From the NCBI GenBank assembly GCA_023667365.1, contig JAMPAG010000008.1, forward strand, positions 1 to 56,509: 56,509 bases of DNA, given 5' to 3'. Shown piece by piece: positions 1 through 9,820 of this stretch (its first letter is position 1; each line of letters begins with the position of its first letter). Made by a program: the position numbers and the translations under genes. The notes below the pieces were generated by a model that worked only from the letters and a program-made list of their open reading frames with translations, did not search any database and was not told the origin of the DNA. Origin of the DNA: a bacterium. GTDB lineage: Bacteria; Bacillota; Clostridia; Lachnospirales; Lachnospiraceae.

Positions 1-49
1 CGTCGGGCTCATAACCCGAAGGTCATAGGTTCAAATCCTGTCCCCGCTA
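1..49 (+). tRNA. tRNA-Met (CAT), 5' part cut off by window edge
   Basis: The window opens inside a tRNA. A five-pair anticodon stem (TCGGG/CCCGA, 3-7 with 15-19) encloses the loop CTCATAA, so the anticodon is CAT at 10-12. A T-arm with the TTCAAAT loop and an acceptor strand CCCCGCT with discriminator A at 49 follow. CCA is not encoded. The D-arm and 5' acceptor strand are outside the window, so elongator and initiator Met cannot be fully separated, though this anticodon arm looks like the elongator form. Confidence 0.88.
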
Positions 50-90
50 CTAGAGATTTTGGTGAGGAAAGTCCTGCGTCAGAATCTTAT

Positions 91-163
<73 letters not shown>

Positions 164-177
164 CGACCCTTGGGAAG

Positions 178-221
178 ACCCGTAAGTACTGCATTTTGTG
201 GTATTTACGGGTGTTTTTTTT
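178..221 (+). terminator. Rho-independent terminator of the tRNA cluster
   Basis: A 12-bp stem (ACCCGTAAGTAC at 178-189 with GTATTTACGGGT at 201-212, one G-U pair) has an 11-nt loop and is followed by a run of eight T at 214-221. This is a textbook intrinsic terminator just after tRNA-Phe. Confidence 0.9.
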
Positions 222-230
222 ATACAGATA

Positions 231-239
231 TGCTATACT
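231..239 (+). promoter_or_regulatory. Candidate extended -10 promoter for the L,D-transpeptidase gene
   Basis: TGCTATACT is an extended -10 element (TGn plus TATACT) just after the tRNA terminator and about 135 nt before the start at 375. No good -35 is visible. The same nonamer occurs upstream of the ABC exporter genes at 23444. Confidence 0.4.
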
Positions 240-374
240 GAAAAAAGGAATAAAGAATATTCCTGGGACAGATAGAGCGAATATACTATATAGAATATGT
301 TGCAGGGAACGGAAAGCGTTCCAAACGGAATGGAATCAAAGACATTCTATGGAAAACGTTCCTAAGGAGCAGAC

Positions 375-1778
375 ATGATGGAGGAGACGGAGGATAAAAG
401 GCAAGGCAGAAAAAGGCGATGGCTGCTTTTTTCTGGGATATTGCTGTTATGTATGCTGGCGGGGGCATATATTGGAGCATCGCTTTATTTTCGGGATCAT
501 TACTATTTGGGAACGATGATTGACGGAGTGGATTGCGGCTGTATGAAGCAGGAAGATGTGGAAAGGGCGCTTCAGGACGGGCTTTTGCAGCGGGTGTATA
601 CGATCAGTGGACGCGGCGGTGTAATAGAAACGATTACCGCGGAGGAACTGGAAGCGTGCTATACGTTTCATGAGGATTTAGAAGCGATCGGGCAGCGTCA
701 GAAAGGTTATTTGTGGTTTCAATTTCTTTGGAAAGAGCACGAATATCATTTGGAAAAAGACTTACACTACAATCAGGAGAAGCTTTTCGAATTGATTGAT
801 ACGCTTTCCTGCTTTGACAGGCAGAATGTAACTTCGCCAGAAGATGCGTATATCAGTGAATATCTTCCGGAAGTGAAAGGGTATGAGATCGTCAGCGAGG
901 TTTTGGGGACCGCTCTTTTAGAGGAAGCGAGGGAGGCGATTGCGCAGGCGGTTTTGGAACAGCGTTATTATATCGATCTGGAAGAGGAAGCGCTTTATCA
1001 AAAACCTCGGAAAACCGCGGAAGATGCGATAATGAACGGGTTTGTGGAAAGACTGAACCATTATACAAAGACGGTGATTACTTATCGGTTTGGCGAGGAG
1101 ACGGAGATTTTAGACGGGGACCGTATTCATGAGTGGCTTATGATCAGAGGCAGGGAAATCCGTATCGATGAGAAGAAGGTCGCCGCATATATCTCTGAAC
1201 TTGCAGATGCGCATAATACCTACTATAATAGAAAGCGCTTTATAACGACCAACGGAGAGGAGAAAGAGCTGCCGGGTGGTTATGGTTTTTTAATGGATGA
1301 GGAGGCGGAGACAAAAGCGCTGCTGGAGTTTTTGGAGACGGGCGGGCATTTTCTCCGGACGCCGGTCTATCTAAGAAGCGGAGCCAATTATAGCGATAAC
1401 AATATCGGCGGAGACTATGTGGAAATCGATCTGTCAGCGCAGCATTTATATTTATATATAGAGGGCGAATGCATTCTTGAGACGGATATTGTATCCGGCA
1501 GCATGAATAGCGGGAACGGCACACCGCAGGGAATTTATGATTTAGAGTATAAACGGCGTAACACCGTGCTCAGGGGACCGACATGGGCGTCATATGTCGA
1601 TTACTGGATGCCTTTTAACGGTTCGGTCGGAATGCATGATGCTACATGGAGAAACCGGTTTGGCGGCGAGATTTATCGAACGTCCGGTTCCCATGGATGC
1701 GTCAATCTGCCGCATGAGGCGGCGGAGGAAATTTACCGGCATGTTTATGCAGGTATGCCGGTTGTGTGTTATTATTAG
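375..1778 (+). CDS. L,D-transpeptidase (YkuD fold) with peptidoglycan-binding-like domain
   Basis: A 467-residue protein that probably cross-links peptidoglycan through 3-3 bonds outside the membrane. A basic N terminus is followed by one membrane segment (about residues 15-35), consistent with an anchored type II protein. The middle (about 40-330) resembles the PG_binding_4 regions usual in Firmicute L,D-transpeptidases. The C-terminal catalytic domain (about 345-467) carries the signature SHGCVNLP, with H440 and the nucleophile C442. AAGGAG at 363-368 precedes two ATG codons (375, 378); either could start the protein. The gene stands alone between the tRNA cluster and an HD-domain gene. Target cross-links or protein-anchoring roles cannot be told apart from the sequence. 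Confidence 0.88.
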   Translation: MMEETEDKRQGRKRRWLLFSGILLLCMLAGAYIGASLYFRDHYYLGTMIDGVDCGCMKQEDVERALQDGLLQRVYTISGRGGVIETITAEELEACYTFHEDLEAIGQRQKGYLWFQFLWKEHEYHLEKDLHYNQEKLFELIDTLSCFDRQNVTSPEDAYISEYLPEVKGYEIVSEVLGTALLEEAREAIAQAVLEQRYYIDLEEEALYQKPRKTAEDAIMNGFVERLNHYTKTVITYRFGEETEILDGDRIHEWLMIRGREIRIDEKKVAAYISELADAHNTYYNRKRFITTNGEEKELPGGYGFLMDEEAETKALLEFLETGGHFLRTPVYLRSGANYSDNNIGGDYVEIDLSAQHLYLYIEGECILETDIVSGSMNSGNGTPQGIYDLEYKRRNTVLRGPTWASYVDYWMPFNGSVGMHDATWRNRFGGEIYRTSGSHGCVNLPHEAAEEIYRHVYAGMPVVCYY

Positions 1779-1865
1779 CGGAAAGGGACAGTAAAATATT
1801 CTTGCGAAAAAGAAAAATTCAACGGTGAATTTGTCCGCAGGCGATCGGGGGTATCGAGGTCAGAT

Positions 1866-2510
1866 ATGAAAAAAGATAAAGCCGCAAAACAAAGAAAAGC
1901 GGCGAGAAGAAAATGGATGCGAAAAATAAAGAAATGGTTAAAGGTCCAAAAGAAAAGGAAGCAGAGGGCAAAGGGCAGCGAAAAAAATGAAGGGCAGGAG
2001 AAGCGGCGGGAAGAACAGGAAAGGCGGCTGAGGAAGCTTCTGCGGCAGTATGGGGCGGATATTTTGAAGTCTGATAATTTTTTGAAGTCCGAGCATTATA
2101 TACAGCATGGGAACGTATCGGTGATGCGTCACAGTATCAGTGTGGCAAAGCATAGTTTACTGATCGCAAAGCATTTGGGCATTCGGTGTAATAAACGGGA
2201 CCTGATCCGCGGCGCGCTGCTGCATGATTATTTTTTATATGACTGGCACAGCGAGGAACACAGCGGACTCCGCAACCTGCATGGTTTTTATCATCCGGGG
2301 ATCGCTCTGAAAAACGCAAAAAAAGAATATCATTTGAACCGCAGGCAGAGCGATATTATCAAGAAGCATATGTGGCCGCTTACGGTTGTGCCGCCCAGAT
2401 TCCGGGAGGCGTGGATCGTGACGATGGCAGATAAATACTGCTCGCTGATGGAGACCCTGCATCTGCACAGAGGCGGGAAGCGGCGGCATAAGAGGCGGGC
2501 GCATGTTTGA
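1866..2510 (+). CDS. HD-domain phosphohydrolase-like protein with very basic N terminus
   Basis: A 214-residue soluble protein. Residues 1 to about 60 are extremely rich in Lys and Arg and probably helical. The HD core follows: H89 (RHS), the HD pair H120-D121 in LLHDYFLYDWH, H143, H168 and D189 (MADK), the spacing expected of a metal-dependent HD phosphohydrolase. The substrate is unknown; relatives are annotated only as HD-domain proteins. The C terminus is basic again (GGKRRHKRR). The charged tail suggests nucleic acid or ribosome contact, which is inference. It lies 87 nt after the transpeptidase gene and 74 nt before the decarboxylase gene, and may be in an operon with the latter. Confidence 0.78.
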   Translation: MKKDKAAKQRKAARRKWMRKIKKWLKVQKKRKQRAKGSEKNEGQEKRREEQERRLRKLLRQYGADILKSDNFLKSEHYIQHGNVSVMRHSISVAKHSLLIAKHLGIRCNKRDLIRGALLHDYFLYDWHSEEHSGLRNLHGFYHPGIALKNAKKEYHLNRRQSDIIKKHMWPLTVVPPRFREAWIVTMADKYCSLMETLHLHRGGKRRHKRRAHV

Positions 2511-2584
2511 AGAGAGCAGGGTGTTCTGTAAGGGAATAGAGGCATTCCGGTCACGGAACGGGAAAGTTCCAAAGAAAGGAACCG

Positions 2585-4204
2585 ATGAAAAAAGAGGTCA
2601 GCATTTACGAGCGCCTTACGGCGCTGGCGCATTCGGACTGCTACCCGTATCATATGCCGGGGCATAAGCGGAATCCCGGAGCGGGGCTGCCGGAGGGATT
2701 GGCAGAAATTGACATTACGGAAATCGAAGATTTTGACAATCTGCATCATGCGCAGGGAATCTTAAAGGATGCCATGGAACGCGCCGCGGCGCTTTACGGT
2801 GCAGATCAGACATATTTTTTGATAAACGGGAGTACCTGCGGTGTTCTTGCGGCGATCAGCAGCGTTGTCTCGCGGGGGGACACGCTGATTTTGGGAAGAA
2901 ACGCACATATGAGCGCGTATCATGCCGCTTATCTGCGGGAATGCCGCGTGGCGTCGTTGTATCCCGGACTGTTAAAAGAGTATGGCGTTTACGGTGCGGT
3001 GAGTTGTGAGGAGACAGAGCGGCTTTTACGGCAATACCCCGAAGCGAAAGCCGTCTGCATCACATCGCCCACATATGACGGATTTTTTTCCGATGTGGAA
3101 AAAATTGCGGAGGTTGTGCATGCGTATGATAAAATACTCATAGTGGATGAGGCGCACGGCGCGCATTTCGGTTTGGATATGCGTATGCCGCAAAACAGCA
3201 TCGGCTGCGGAGCGGATCTGGTCATTCACAGCCTGCATAAGACGCTGCCGTCCCTGACGCAGACGGCGCTTCTGCATATAAAAGGCAGCCGCGTGAGCAG
3301 GGAGCGGCTGGAGCGGTTTCTGCGAATCTATCAGAGCAGCAGTCCGTCGTATGTTTTGATGGGTTCCATCGATCGATGTATCCGGCAGATGCAGGAGCAT
3401 CGCGGGGAATGGTTTGATTCTTTTTTTACCAGACGGGAGAAACTGATAAGGGAGCTTTCGGCGCTGCGATTTCTAAGAGCCGTATATGGTGGTGCCGGGA
3501 GCGCGCGCAATGAAAAAGAGAGCAAAGGGGCAGAGTCAGCGTGCGGGGCGGTCAGCGGTATGGAGCCGTCAAAACTGATGATTTTTTGTGACCGCGCCGG
3601 AATGACCGGTGTGGAGTTACAGCGTATTCTGCTTACGAAGTACCGTTTGCAGATGGAAATGGCGGGAGAGGACTATGTGCTTGCAATCCTCACGGTCATG
3701 GATACGGACGAGGGTTATGTACGTCTGGCAAAGGCGCTAAAGGAGATCGACGAAGGGTGTGAGAGAAAAGCGGCATACGGCATACGACAGGGAAGCCGGG
3801 AAATGCGGAGAGCCGCAATCCGCCAAGATTCCGGTGAGGCGCATGGCACGGCGCTTTGTCGTCAGCAGAACGAGGAGCCTGCGGTCGTGGAAAAAGCGGC
3901 GCCATGCGGGGAGGATTTTGCCGCCGCGATCCGTTCTTTGCAGGGACCGGCGGAACGCGTGCCGCTTATCCTGACAGACGCGATGGAGGAAAGCGCCGTG
4001 GAGGCGGTGGCATTGGAGGATGCGCGGGGACGGATGGTAACGGAATTTCTTTATGCATATCCGCCCGGCATATCGGTCATACTGCCGGGTGAGACGATGA
4101 CGGAAGAAGTGATAACGCTGATACAGGGCTATCGGGATAAGGGACTGACCTTGCAGGGACCGGCGGATGAAACGCTGCGGACCGTCCGTTGTGTGAAGAA
4201 GTAG
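2585..4204 (+). CDS. Orn/Lys/Arg decarboxylase-family PLP enzyme (YaaO-like)
   Basis: A 539-residue fold-type I PLP protein of the Orn/Lys/Arg decarboxylase family. The N terminus shows YHMPGHKRN, typical of this family; the cofactor pocket is visible as DEAHG (D188) and the Schiff-base lysine as SLHKT (K219). The C-terminal decarboxylase domain is present but interrupted: about residues 310-330 and 394-455 are low-complexity, Arg/Ala/Glu-rich stretches that look inserted. The usual small family members are about 480-490 residues, so the extra length fits this. In Bacillus the related yaaO lies just upstream of the tmk-yaaQ-yaaR-holB block, and yaaR-holB occur here 3 kb downstream. The substrate (Arg, Lys, Orn or other) cannot be told. 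The AAAGGAA site at 2575-2581 supports the ATG at 2585. Confidence 0.85.
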   Translation: MKKEVSIYERLTALAHSDCYPYHMPGHKRNPGAGLPEGLAEIDITEIEDFDNLHHAQGILKDAMERAAALYGADQTYFLINGSTCGVLAAISSVVSRGDTLILGRNAHMSAYHAAYLRECRVASLYPGLLKEYGVYGAVSCEETERLLRQYPEAKAVCITSPTYDGFFSDVEKIAEVVHAYDKILIVDEAHGAHFGLDMRMPQNSIGCGADLVIHSLHKTLPSLTQTALLHIKGSRVSRERLERFLRIYQSSSPSYVLMGSIDRCIRQMQEHRGEWFDSFFTRREKLIRELSALRFLRAVYGGAGSARNEKESKGAESACGAVSGMEPSKLMIFCDRAGMTGVELQRILLTKYRLQMEMAGEDYVLAILTVMDTDEGYVRLAKALKEIDEGCERKAAYGIRQGSREMRRAAIRQDSGEAHGTALCRQQNEEPAVVEKAAPCGEDFAAAIRSLQGPAERVPLILTDAMEESAVEAVALEDARGRMVTEFLYAYPPGISVILPGETMTEEVITLIQGYRDKGLTLQGPADETLRTVRCVKK

Positions 4205-4237
4205 ATGGTAAGACAGAACGCAAAACAGGAGGACATC

Positions 4238-5653
4238 ATGAGAAAGACCAAAATTGTATGTACGATCGGACCGGCATGTGAAACCAAGGAAAAAATGATG
4301 GAATTGATGAAAGCCGGTATGGATATGGCGAGGTTTAATTTTTCCCACGGGACGCAGCAGGATCAGAAGGAGCGGCTTGAGCGCATCCGTGAAGCGGCGG
4401 GAGAGCTGGGACTGCCGGTGGCAACGCTGCTCGATACGAAGGGACCGGAGATCCGGCTGCGCGATATGGAAGGCGGCAAAGCGGAGTTAAAGGCAGGACA
4501 GACGTTTACGCTGACGACCGAAGAGATTCTCGGAAACAGCGAGCGGGCGGCGATCTCTTATAAAGGACTGCCCGGCGATGTGGAAGAGGGAGTCGCGATT
4601 CTGATTGACGACGGACGGATTGATATGCGCGTGGAGGAGGTCAAAGAGACGGAAATCCGCTGTAAGGTCGTAAACGGCGGCACGATCAGCAATCACAAAG
4701 GGGTGAACGTGCCGGGCGCGATCCTCTCCATGCCTTATATCAACGAGGCGGATAAAAGCGACATTTTGTTTGGCATCGAGAACGGTTACGACTATCTGGC
4801 GGCATCGTTTGTGCGGTGTAAAGAAGATGTTCTGGAACTTCGGCGCATCCTGCGGGATCACGAGAGCAATATGAAGATCATTTCCAAGATCGAAAATATG
4901 CAGGGTGTGCAGAATCTGGACGAGATTATTTCCGTATCGGACGGTATCATGGTGGCGCGCGGCGACATGGGTGTGGAGATCCCGATGGAGGAAGTTCCGG
5001 TCCTGCAAAAAGAAATGATCAAAAAGACGACAGAAGAGGGCAAGCTTGTCATCACGGCGACACAGATGCTGGAATCCATGATCCAGAATCCGCGTCCGAC
5101 GAGGGCGGAAGTCACGGATGTCGCGAATGCGATCTATGATGGGACAACCGCGGTCATGCTTTCGGGCGAGAGCGCCGCAGGGGCGTATCCGCGCGAGGCG
5201 GTTGAGACCATGGCGCGCATTGCCGAGCGCGCGGAGCGGGACATTGATTATGCGGAGAGGATGAACCGGATGAGCGGGGATGCCGATATAGATATTACAA
5301 AGGCGATCTCCCATGCCTGCTGTACGACGGCGGCAGATCTGCACGCGAAGGCGATCATCACGGTGACGATGTCGGGCTTTACGGCGGGGATGATCTCAAG
5401 GTATAAGCCGGGCTGTATGATCATCGGCTGTACGATGAGTCCGCGTGTGTGGAGGCAGATGAATCTGTTCTGGGGCGTGACGCCGCTTCGGATGGATGAG
5501 CAGGAGACAACGAATGCGCTCTTTGATAAAGCGGTAGAGGCGGCAAAGAAGAGCGGTCTGGTAGAAAAGGGCGATACGGTTGTATTGACGGCGGGCGTGC
5601 CGCTCGGCGTATCCGGCAATACGAATATGATCCGCGTCGTGGAAGTGGGATAA
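4238..5653 (+). CDS. pyk: Pyruvate kinase
   Basis: Converts phosphoenolpyruvate and ADP to pyruvate and ATP, the last step of glycolysis. At 471 residues it matches the classic length without the extra C-terminal PEP-utilizer domain of Bacillus enzymes. The start opens with [22 protein letters not shown] and [12 protein letters not shown] are the active-site motifs and TATQMLESM follows. AGGAGG at 4227-4232 fixes the ATG at 4238; an in-frame ATG at 4205 lacks such a site and would abut the decarboxylase stop. The gene starts 33 nt after the decarboxylase stop and may be co-transcribed with it. It sits together with glpK between a yaaO-like gene and yaaR, where Bacillus has tmk and yaaQ. Confidence 0.96.
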   Translation: MRKTKIVCTIGPACETKEKMMELMKAGMDMARFNFSHGTQQDQKERLERIREAAGELGLPVATLLDTKGPEIRLRDMEGGKAELKAGQTFTLTTEEILGNSERAAISYKGLPGDVEEGVAILIDDGRIDMRVEEVKETEIRCKVVNGGTISNHKGVNVPGAILSMPYINEADKSDILFGIENGYDYLAASFVRCKEDVLELRRILRDHESNMKIISKIENMQGVQNLDEIISVSDGIMVARGDMGVEIPMEEVPVLQKEMIKKTTEEGKLVITATQMLESMIQNPRPTRAEVTDVANAIYDGTTAVMLSGESAAGAYPREAVETMARIAERAERDIDYAERMNRMSGDADIDITKAISHACCTTAADLHAKAIITVTMSGFTAGMISRYKPGCMIIGCTMSPRVWRQMNLFWGVTPLRMDEQETTNALFDKAVEAAKKSGLVEKGDTVVLTAGVPLGVSGNTNMIRVVEVG

Positions 5654-5732
5654 ACGACAGACGGGACAGCGCGCCGAAGGCGCTGATGCGGATGGAAGAG
5701 CAGAAACAGGGAAAGAATCGGGGAATGGGGCA

Positions 5733-7253
5733 TTGAAAAAATACGTTATGGCATTGGATCAGGGGACGACAAGCTCCCGCTGTATTCTTTTTGATAAAAA
5801 GGGCGCAATGTGTTCCGTTGCGCAGAAGGAATTTACGCAGTATTATCCGCAGCCGGGGTGGGTGGAGCACGATCCGATGGAAATCTGGTCGTCCCAGCTT
5901 TCGGTTGCGGTGGAGGCGCTCGGAAAGATCGGTGCGGCGGTCGAGGAAGTTGCTGCGATCGGCATCACGAATCAGCGGGAGACGACGATCGTGTGGGACC
6001 GCAAAACGGGGAAACCGGTCTATAACGCGATCGTATGGCAGTGCCGGCGCACGGCAGAGCAGATCGAAAAGCTGACGGCGGACGGGTACGGTCCGATGCT
6101 GCGGGAAAAGACGGGACTCATACCGGACGCGTATTTTTCCGGCAGTAAAGTCGCATGGATACTGGATCATGTCGAGGGTGCAAGGCAGCGCGCCGAAAAA
6201 GGAGAGCTTTTATTCGGAACGGTCGATACGTGGCTGATCTACCAGCTGACAAAGGGCAGAGTCTTTGTGACGGATTATACAAATGCGTCGCGCACGATGC
6301 TTTTTAATATCCACACGCTTTCATGGGATGAGGACATCTTAAGGCTGTTTGCGATTCCGCGGTGTATGCTGCCGGAAGTAAAACCGTCGAGCTGCCTGTA
6401 CGGCTATACGGACGAAACGCTGATCGGCGGGAGCATTCCGATCGCAGGCGCGGCGGGAGACCAGCAGGCGGCGTTGTTCGGGCAATGCTGCTTTGAGGAG
6501 GGCGACGTCAAAAATACATACGGGACGGGCTGTTTTCTGTTAATGAATACGGGAGCAAAGGCAATGAGTTCCGCAAACGGGCTTCTGACAACGATCGCGG
6601 CAAGCATCGGGGATGAGGTGCAGTATGCGCTGGAGGGGAGCGTGTTTGTGGCGGGTGCGGCGGTACAGTGGCTTCGGGATGAGCTGGGACTGATCCGCAC
6701 GGCGGCGGAGACGGAGCGCGCGGCGTATGAGGTGCCGGATACGAACGGGGTTTATGTTGTGCCCGCGTTTACGGGAATGGGCGCGCCTTACTGGAACCCG
6801 TATGCGAGAGGCATGATCGTCGGTTTAACGCGGGGAGCGTGCCGGGAACATCTGATCCGCGCGACGCTGGAATCGCTGGCGTATCAGACGTCGGAAGTGC
6901 TGCAGGCAATGGAAAAGGATGCGGGGATCGCGCTGCGCAGTCTGCGTGTGGACGGCGGCGCCAGCAGCAACCAGTTTCTGATGCAGTTTCAAGCGGATAT
7001 TTTAGGGAAAGAGGTCATCCGCCCCGCGTGTATTGAGACGACGGCGCTTGGAGCGGCGTATCTTGCCGGGATTGCGGTTGGTTTTTTCGCCGGAAAAGAA
7101 GAGATTTGCGCGAACAGGCAGGCGGAGCAGAGCTTTGTGCCGGTGATGGACGAGACGAAGCGCGGCGCGCTCATCCGGGGATGGAAACGCGCGGTGCGGT
7201 GTGCGCTTTTGTATGCGGAGGATGACGGCACGGACGGACAGGAGTGTTTGTGA
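5733..7253 (+). CDS. glpK: Glycerol kinase
   Basis: Phosphorylates glycerol to sn-glycerol 3-phosphate with ATP in the cytoplasm. The 506-residue length and motifs fit the FGGY kinase family: [10 protein letters not shown] in the N-terminal nucleotide-binding fold, [18 protein letters not shown] and TYGTGCFLL in the middle, and [17 protein letters not shown] toward the C terminus. The chosen start is TTG at 5733 after GGGAATGGGG, which keeps the usual few residues before the first beta strand; ATG at 5748 is the alternative. No glycerol facilitator or glycerol-3-phosphate dehydrogenase gene is in the window. Confidence 0.95.
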   Translation: MKKYVMALDQGTTSSRCILFDKKGAMCSVAQKEFTQYYPQPGWVEHDPMEIWSSQLSVAVEALGKIGAAVEEVAAIGITNQRETTIVWDRKTGKPVYNAIVWQCRRTAEQIEKLTADGYGPMLREKTGLIPDAYFSGSKVAWILDHVEGARQRAEKGELLFGTVDTWLIYQLTKGRVFVTDYTNASRTMLFNIHTLSWDEDILRLFAIPRCMLPEVKPSSCLYGYTDETLIGGSIPIAGAAGDQQAALFGQCCFEEGDVKNTYGTGCFLLMNTGAKAMSSANGLLTTIAASIGDEVQYALEGSVFVAGAAVQWLRDELGLIRTAAETERAAYEVPDTNGVYVVPAFTGMGAPYWNPYARGMIVGLTRGACREHLIRATLESLAYQTSEVLQAMEKDAGIALRSLRVDGGASSNQFLMQFQADILGKEVIRPACIETTALGAAYLAGIAVGFFAGKEEICANRQAEQSFVPVMDETKRGALIRGWKRAVRCALLYAEDDGTDGQECL

Positions 7254-7390
7254 CGGATTTGCCGGATGGAGAAAAACGGTGCCAGACAGTCAAATGGGGC
7301 AGAGCATTTTTGCATGTCTGAGTATCTACAGGCGAATGTACCGTATCACGGAACGCGTATGCTGATCGATGAAAAAGAGGTGGAAACAAA

Positions 7391-7831
7391 TTGGACATCA
7401 AAGTGAATCAGGCGATGCAGCCGCAGAATATACAGCCGCAGGAGCAGACGCAGCAGGCGGACGGCAATTTCAAGTTCATGCTTTCGAGCCATATTGAGGA
7501 AGCGGAGCTCCAGAACCGCCTGAACCTGCTCATGGAAGATATTACGGCGCAAGGCAAAAAAATCGCAAAGAGAATGGATATTCGCGACATGAAGCGCTAC
7601 CGGTCGCTTGTCAAGGAGTTTTTGAACGAGGTCGTCACGCGTTCCCACAAATTTTCGCGCGAGAATTTTTTGGACCGTCGGGGCAGGCATAGAGTGTACG
7701 GTATCATCCGTCAGGTGGACGATACGATGGACGCGCTTGCAACGGAGCTTGTCAAAGAGGAGAAGGATCACCTTGCGATTCTTGGGCTGATCGGGGAGAT
7801 TAAAGGATTGATATTGGATATTTTTATGTAA
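7391..7831 (+). CDS. yaaR: YaaR family protein (DUF327)
   Basis: A 146-residue soluble, mostly helical protein. The DUF327 core includes the region around [17 protein letters not shown] and [16 protein letters not shown]. The first 25 residues are a Gln-rich leader. The function is not known; the gene is nearly always next to holB and ricT in Firmicutes, as here. The start is TTG at 7391 preceded by AAAGAGGTGG, as no ATG fits. The 137 nt between glpK and this gene hold only a doubtful 28-codon frame. Confidence 0.88.
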   Translation: MDIKVNQAMQPQNIQPQEQTQQADGNFKFMLSSHIEEAELQNRLNLLMEDITAQGKKIAKRMDIRDMKRYRSLVKEFLNEVVTRSHKFSRENFLDRRGRHRVYGIIRQVDDTMDALATELVKEEKDHLAILGLIGEIKGLILDIFM

Positions 7832-7864
7832 AGAAATGCTGTGAAAAGCGGAAAGGAGTCGCCT

Positions 7865-8872
7865 ATGATTTCATTTCAGGACATTATCGGGCAGGAGCAG
7901 ATCAAGGAGCATCTGCATACCGCGCTCACAAGAAATCAAATATCGCATGCGTACGTTATCTGCGGGGAACGCAGCAGCGGCAAGGAATATATTGCCCGCC
8001 TGTTTGCCATGGCGCTGCAATGTGAAAAAAGAACGGACGGCGCGGAAGATACGCTCATACCGTGCAATGAGTGCCATTCCTGCAAACAGGCGCTCACGGA
8101 CAATCAGCCCGACATTATCCGTGTGCAGCATGAAAAGCCGAATACGATCGGCGTCGAGGATATTCGCACGCAGATCAATCAGGACATTGTGATCAAGCCG
8201 TATAGCAGCCCCTACAAGGTCTATATCATCAATGAGGGGGAAAAGATGACGCCGCAGGCGCAGAACGCGCTGTTAAAGACGCTGGAGGAGCCGCCGGCAT
8301 ATGCGGTCATTTTGATCCTGACAACAAATATGGACGCGATGCTGCCGACGATCTTAAGCCGCTGCGTCAGCTTACATATGAAACCCGCGCCGGATAATGA
8401 AATCAGGAAATATTTGATGGAACAGCTTCAGGTGCCGGATTATAAGGCGGACGTCTGCGTGGCGTTCGCGCGGGGAAATGTTGGAAAGGCAAAAGCACTT
8501 GCAACCAGCGAGGAATTTGATAATATAAAAGCAGACGCCGTATCGCTCTTAAAATATATCGGGGAAATGGATATGAGCGAGACCGTCGAGGCGATCAAGA
8601 AAATCAGCGAATACAAGTTCAATATTGACGATTATCTGGACATTATTGCGGTATGGTATCGCGACGTTCTTCTCTTTAAGGCGACAAGCGACGCAAATCA
8701 CTTGATTTTTAAGGAGGAGATACAGTATATTAGAAAAGTGGCGGATAAGAGCAGCTACGAGGGTATTGAATATATCATCAAGGCGGTCGAGAGCGCAAAG
8801 GCGCGGCTCAAGGCAAATGTGAATTTTGAATTGACCATGGAGCTTTTGCTGCTTGCGATCAAAGAAAATTGA
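7865..8872 (+). CDS. holB: DNA polymerase III delta' subunit
   Basis: A clamp-loader subunit, part of the complex that opens the beta clamp onto DNA. The 335-residue protein has an AAA+ fold: a degenerate Walker A (GERSSGKE, lacking the usual Ser/Thr), a zinc-finger cysteine set (C before CNECHSC), the segment AQNALLKTLEEPP, and the SRC motif in ILSRCV that supplies an arginine finger to a neighbouring subunit. The lost Walker residue agrees with delta' not hydrolysing ATP. AAAGGAG at 7852-7858 decides for the ATG at 7865; the upstream in-frame GTG at 7841 has no such site. Followed after 28 nt by ricT. Confidence 0.93.
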   Translation: MISFQDIIGQEQIKEHLHTALTRNQISHAYVICGERSSGKEYIARLFAMALQCEKRTDGAEDTLIPCNECHSCKQALTDNQPDIIRVQHEKPNTIGVEDIRTQINQDIVIKPYSSPYKVYIINEGEKMTPQAQNALLKTLEEPPAYAVILILTTNMDAMLPTILSRCVSLHMKPAPDNEIRKYLMEQLQVPDYKADVCVAFARGNVGKAKALATSEEFDNIKADAVSLLKYIGEMDMSETVEAIKKISEYKFNIDDYLDIIAVWYRDVLLFKATSDANHLIFKEEIQYIRKVADKSSYEGIEYIIKAVESAKARLKANVNFELTMELLLLAIKEN

Positions 8873-8900
8873 TCCGCGGAAAGATTGAGGTTCATAGATT

Positions 8901-9818
8901 ATGACAAGAGTAATAGGCGTGCGTTTTCGTACGGCGGGCAAGATTTATTATTTTGATCCGTTACAGTTTCCGGTAAAAAAGGGAGATCATGTAATCGTAG
9001 AGACGGCGCGCGGCGTGGAATACGGCACGGTGGTCTGCGATCCGAGGGACGTGGAGGACGAGAAGGTCGTCCAGCCGCTAAAGCCGGTGCTGCGCATTGC
9101 GAGCGAGCGGGACGACGAGCAGGAGGCAAACAATAAAAGGAAAGAAAAAGACGCGTTTGCGATCTGTCTGGAAAAAATCGCGAAGCACAAGCTGGAAATG
9201 AAGCTGATCGACGCGGAATATACGTTTGATAACAATAAGGTGCTTTTTTATTTTACGGCGGACGGACGCATTGACTTCCGTGAACTGGTAAAAGATCTTG
9301 CGAGCGTGTTTAAGACGAGGATTGAGCTTCGCCAGATCGGCGTGCGCGATGAGACAAAGATTGTCGGCGGAATCGGGATCTGCGGCAGGGCGCTCTGCTG
9401 TCACAGTTATCTGTCAGAGTTTATTCCCGTTTCCATTAAAATGGCGAAGGAGCAGAATCTTTCCCTAAACCCGACGAAGATTTCGGGTGTGTGCGGCAGG
9501 CTGATGTGTTGTCTCAAAAATGAGGAAGAGACGTATGAGGACTTAAACCGGAAGCTGCCCGGCGTCGGGGATTATGTGACGACGGACGACGGACTGCGCG
9601 GCGAGGTGTCGAGCGTCAATGTGCTGCGTCAGTTAGTCAAGGTGCTTGTCGATGTGGACGACGAGAAAGAACTGCGGGAATACAAGGTGGAACAGCTTCG
9701 CTTCAAGCGCCGCCACAGAAAAGAAAAGAATAATGTCAGCGCGGCGGAAATGAAAGAACTGGAGAAGCTGGAAAAAGAGGCAAAGCACGAAAGTAAATCA
9801 AAGCTGGAAGATAATTGA
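8901..9818 (+). CDS. ricT: PSP1-domain protein RicT (YaaT)
   Basis: In Bacillus subtilis RicT (YaaT) works with RicA and RicF in an Fe-S-containing complex that promotes RNase Y-dependent mRNA processing and affects sporulation and biofilm control. This 305-residue protein shows the PSP1 core and the two conserved cysteine clusters (GICGRALCC and GVCGRLMCC) that form the cluster ligands. The C terminus is a charged tail. The position between holB and trmN6 is the conserved Firmicute arrangement. Whether RicA and RicF partners exist in this organism cannot be seen here. Confidence 0.92.
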   Translation: MTRVIGVRFRTAGKIYYFDPLQFPVKKGDHVIVETARGVEYGTVVCDPRDVEDEKVVQPLKPVLRIASERDDEQEANNKRKEKDAFAICLEKIAKHKLEMKLIDAEYTFDNNKVLFYFTADGRIDFRELVKDLASVFKTRIELRQIGVRDETKIVGGIGICGRALCCHSYLSEFIPVSIKMAKEQNLSLNPTKISGVCGRLMCCLKNEEETYEDLNRKLPGVGDYVTTDDGLRGEVSSVNVLRQLVKVLVDVDDEKELREYKVEQLRFKRRHRKEKNNVSAAEMKELEKLEKEAKHESKSKLEDN

Positions 9819-9820
9819 GT

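Noticed and set aside
4487..5344. 285-codon open frame on the - strand opposite pyruvate kinase
   Set aside because: Its peptide is His/Arg-rich with no family pattern and it lies wholly inside a certain gene; a shadow caused by codon bias.
7279..7365. 28-codon frame starting GTG between glpK and yaaR
   Set aside because: No good ribosome site, no recognisable pattern and too short to support.
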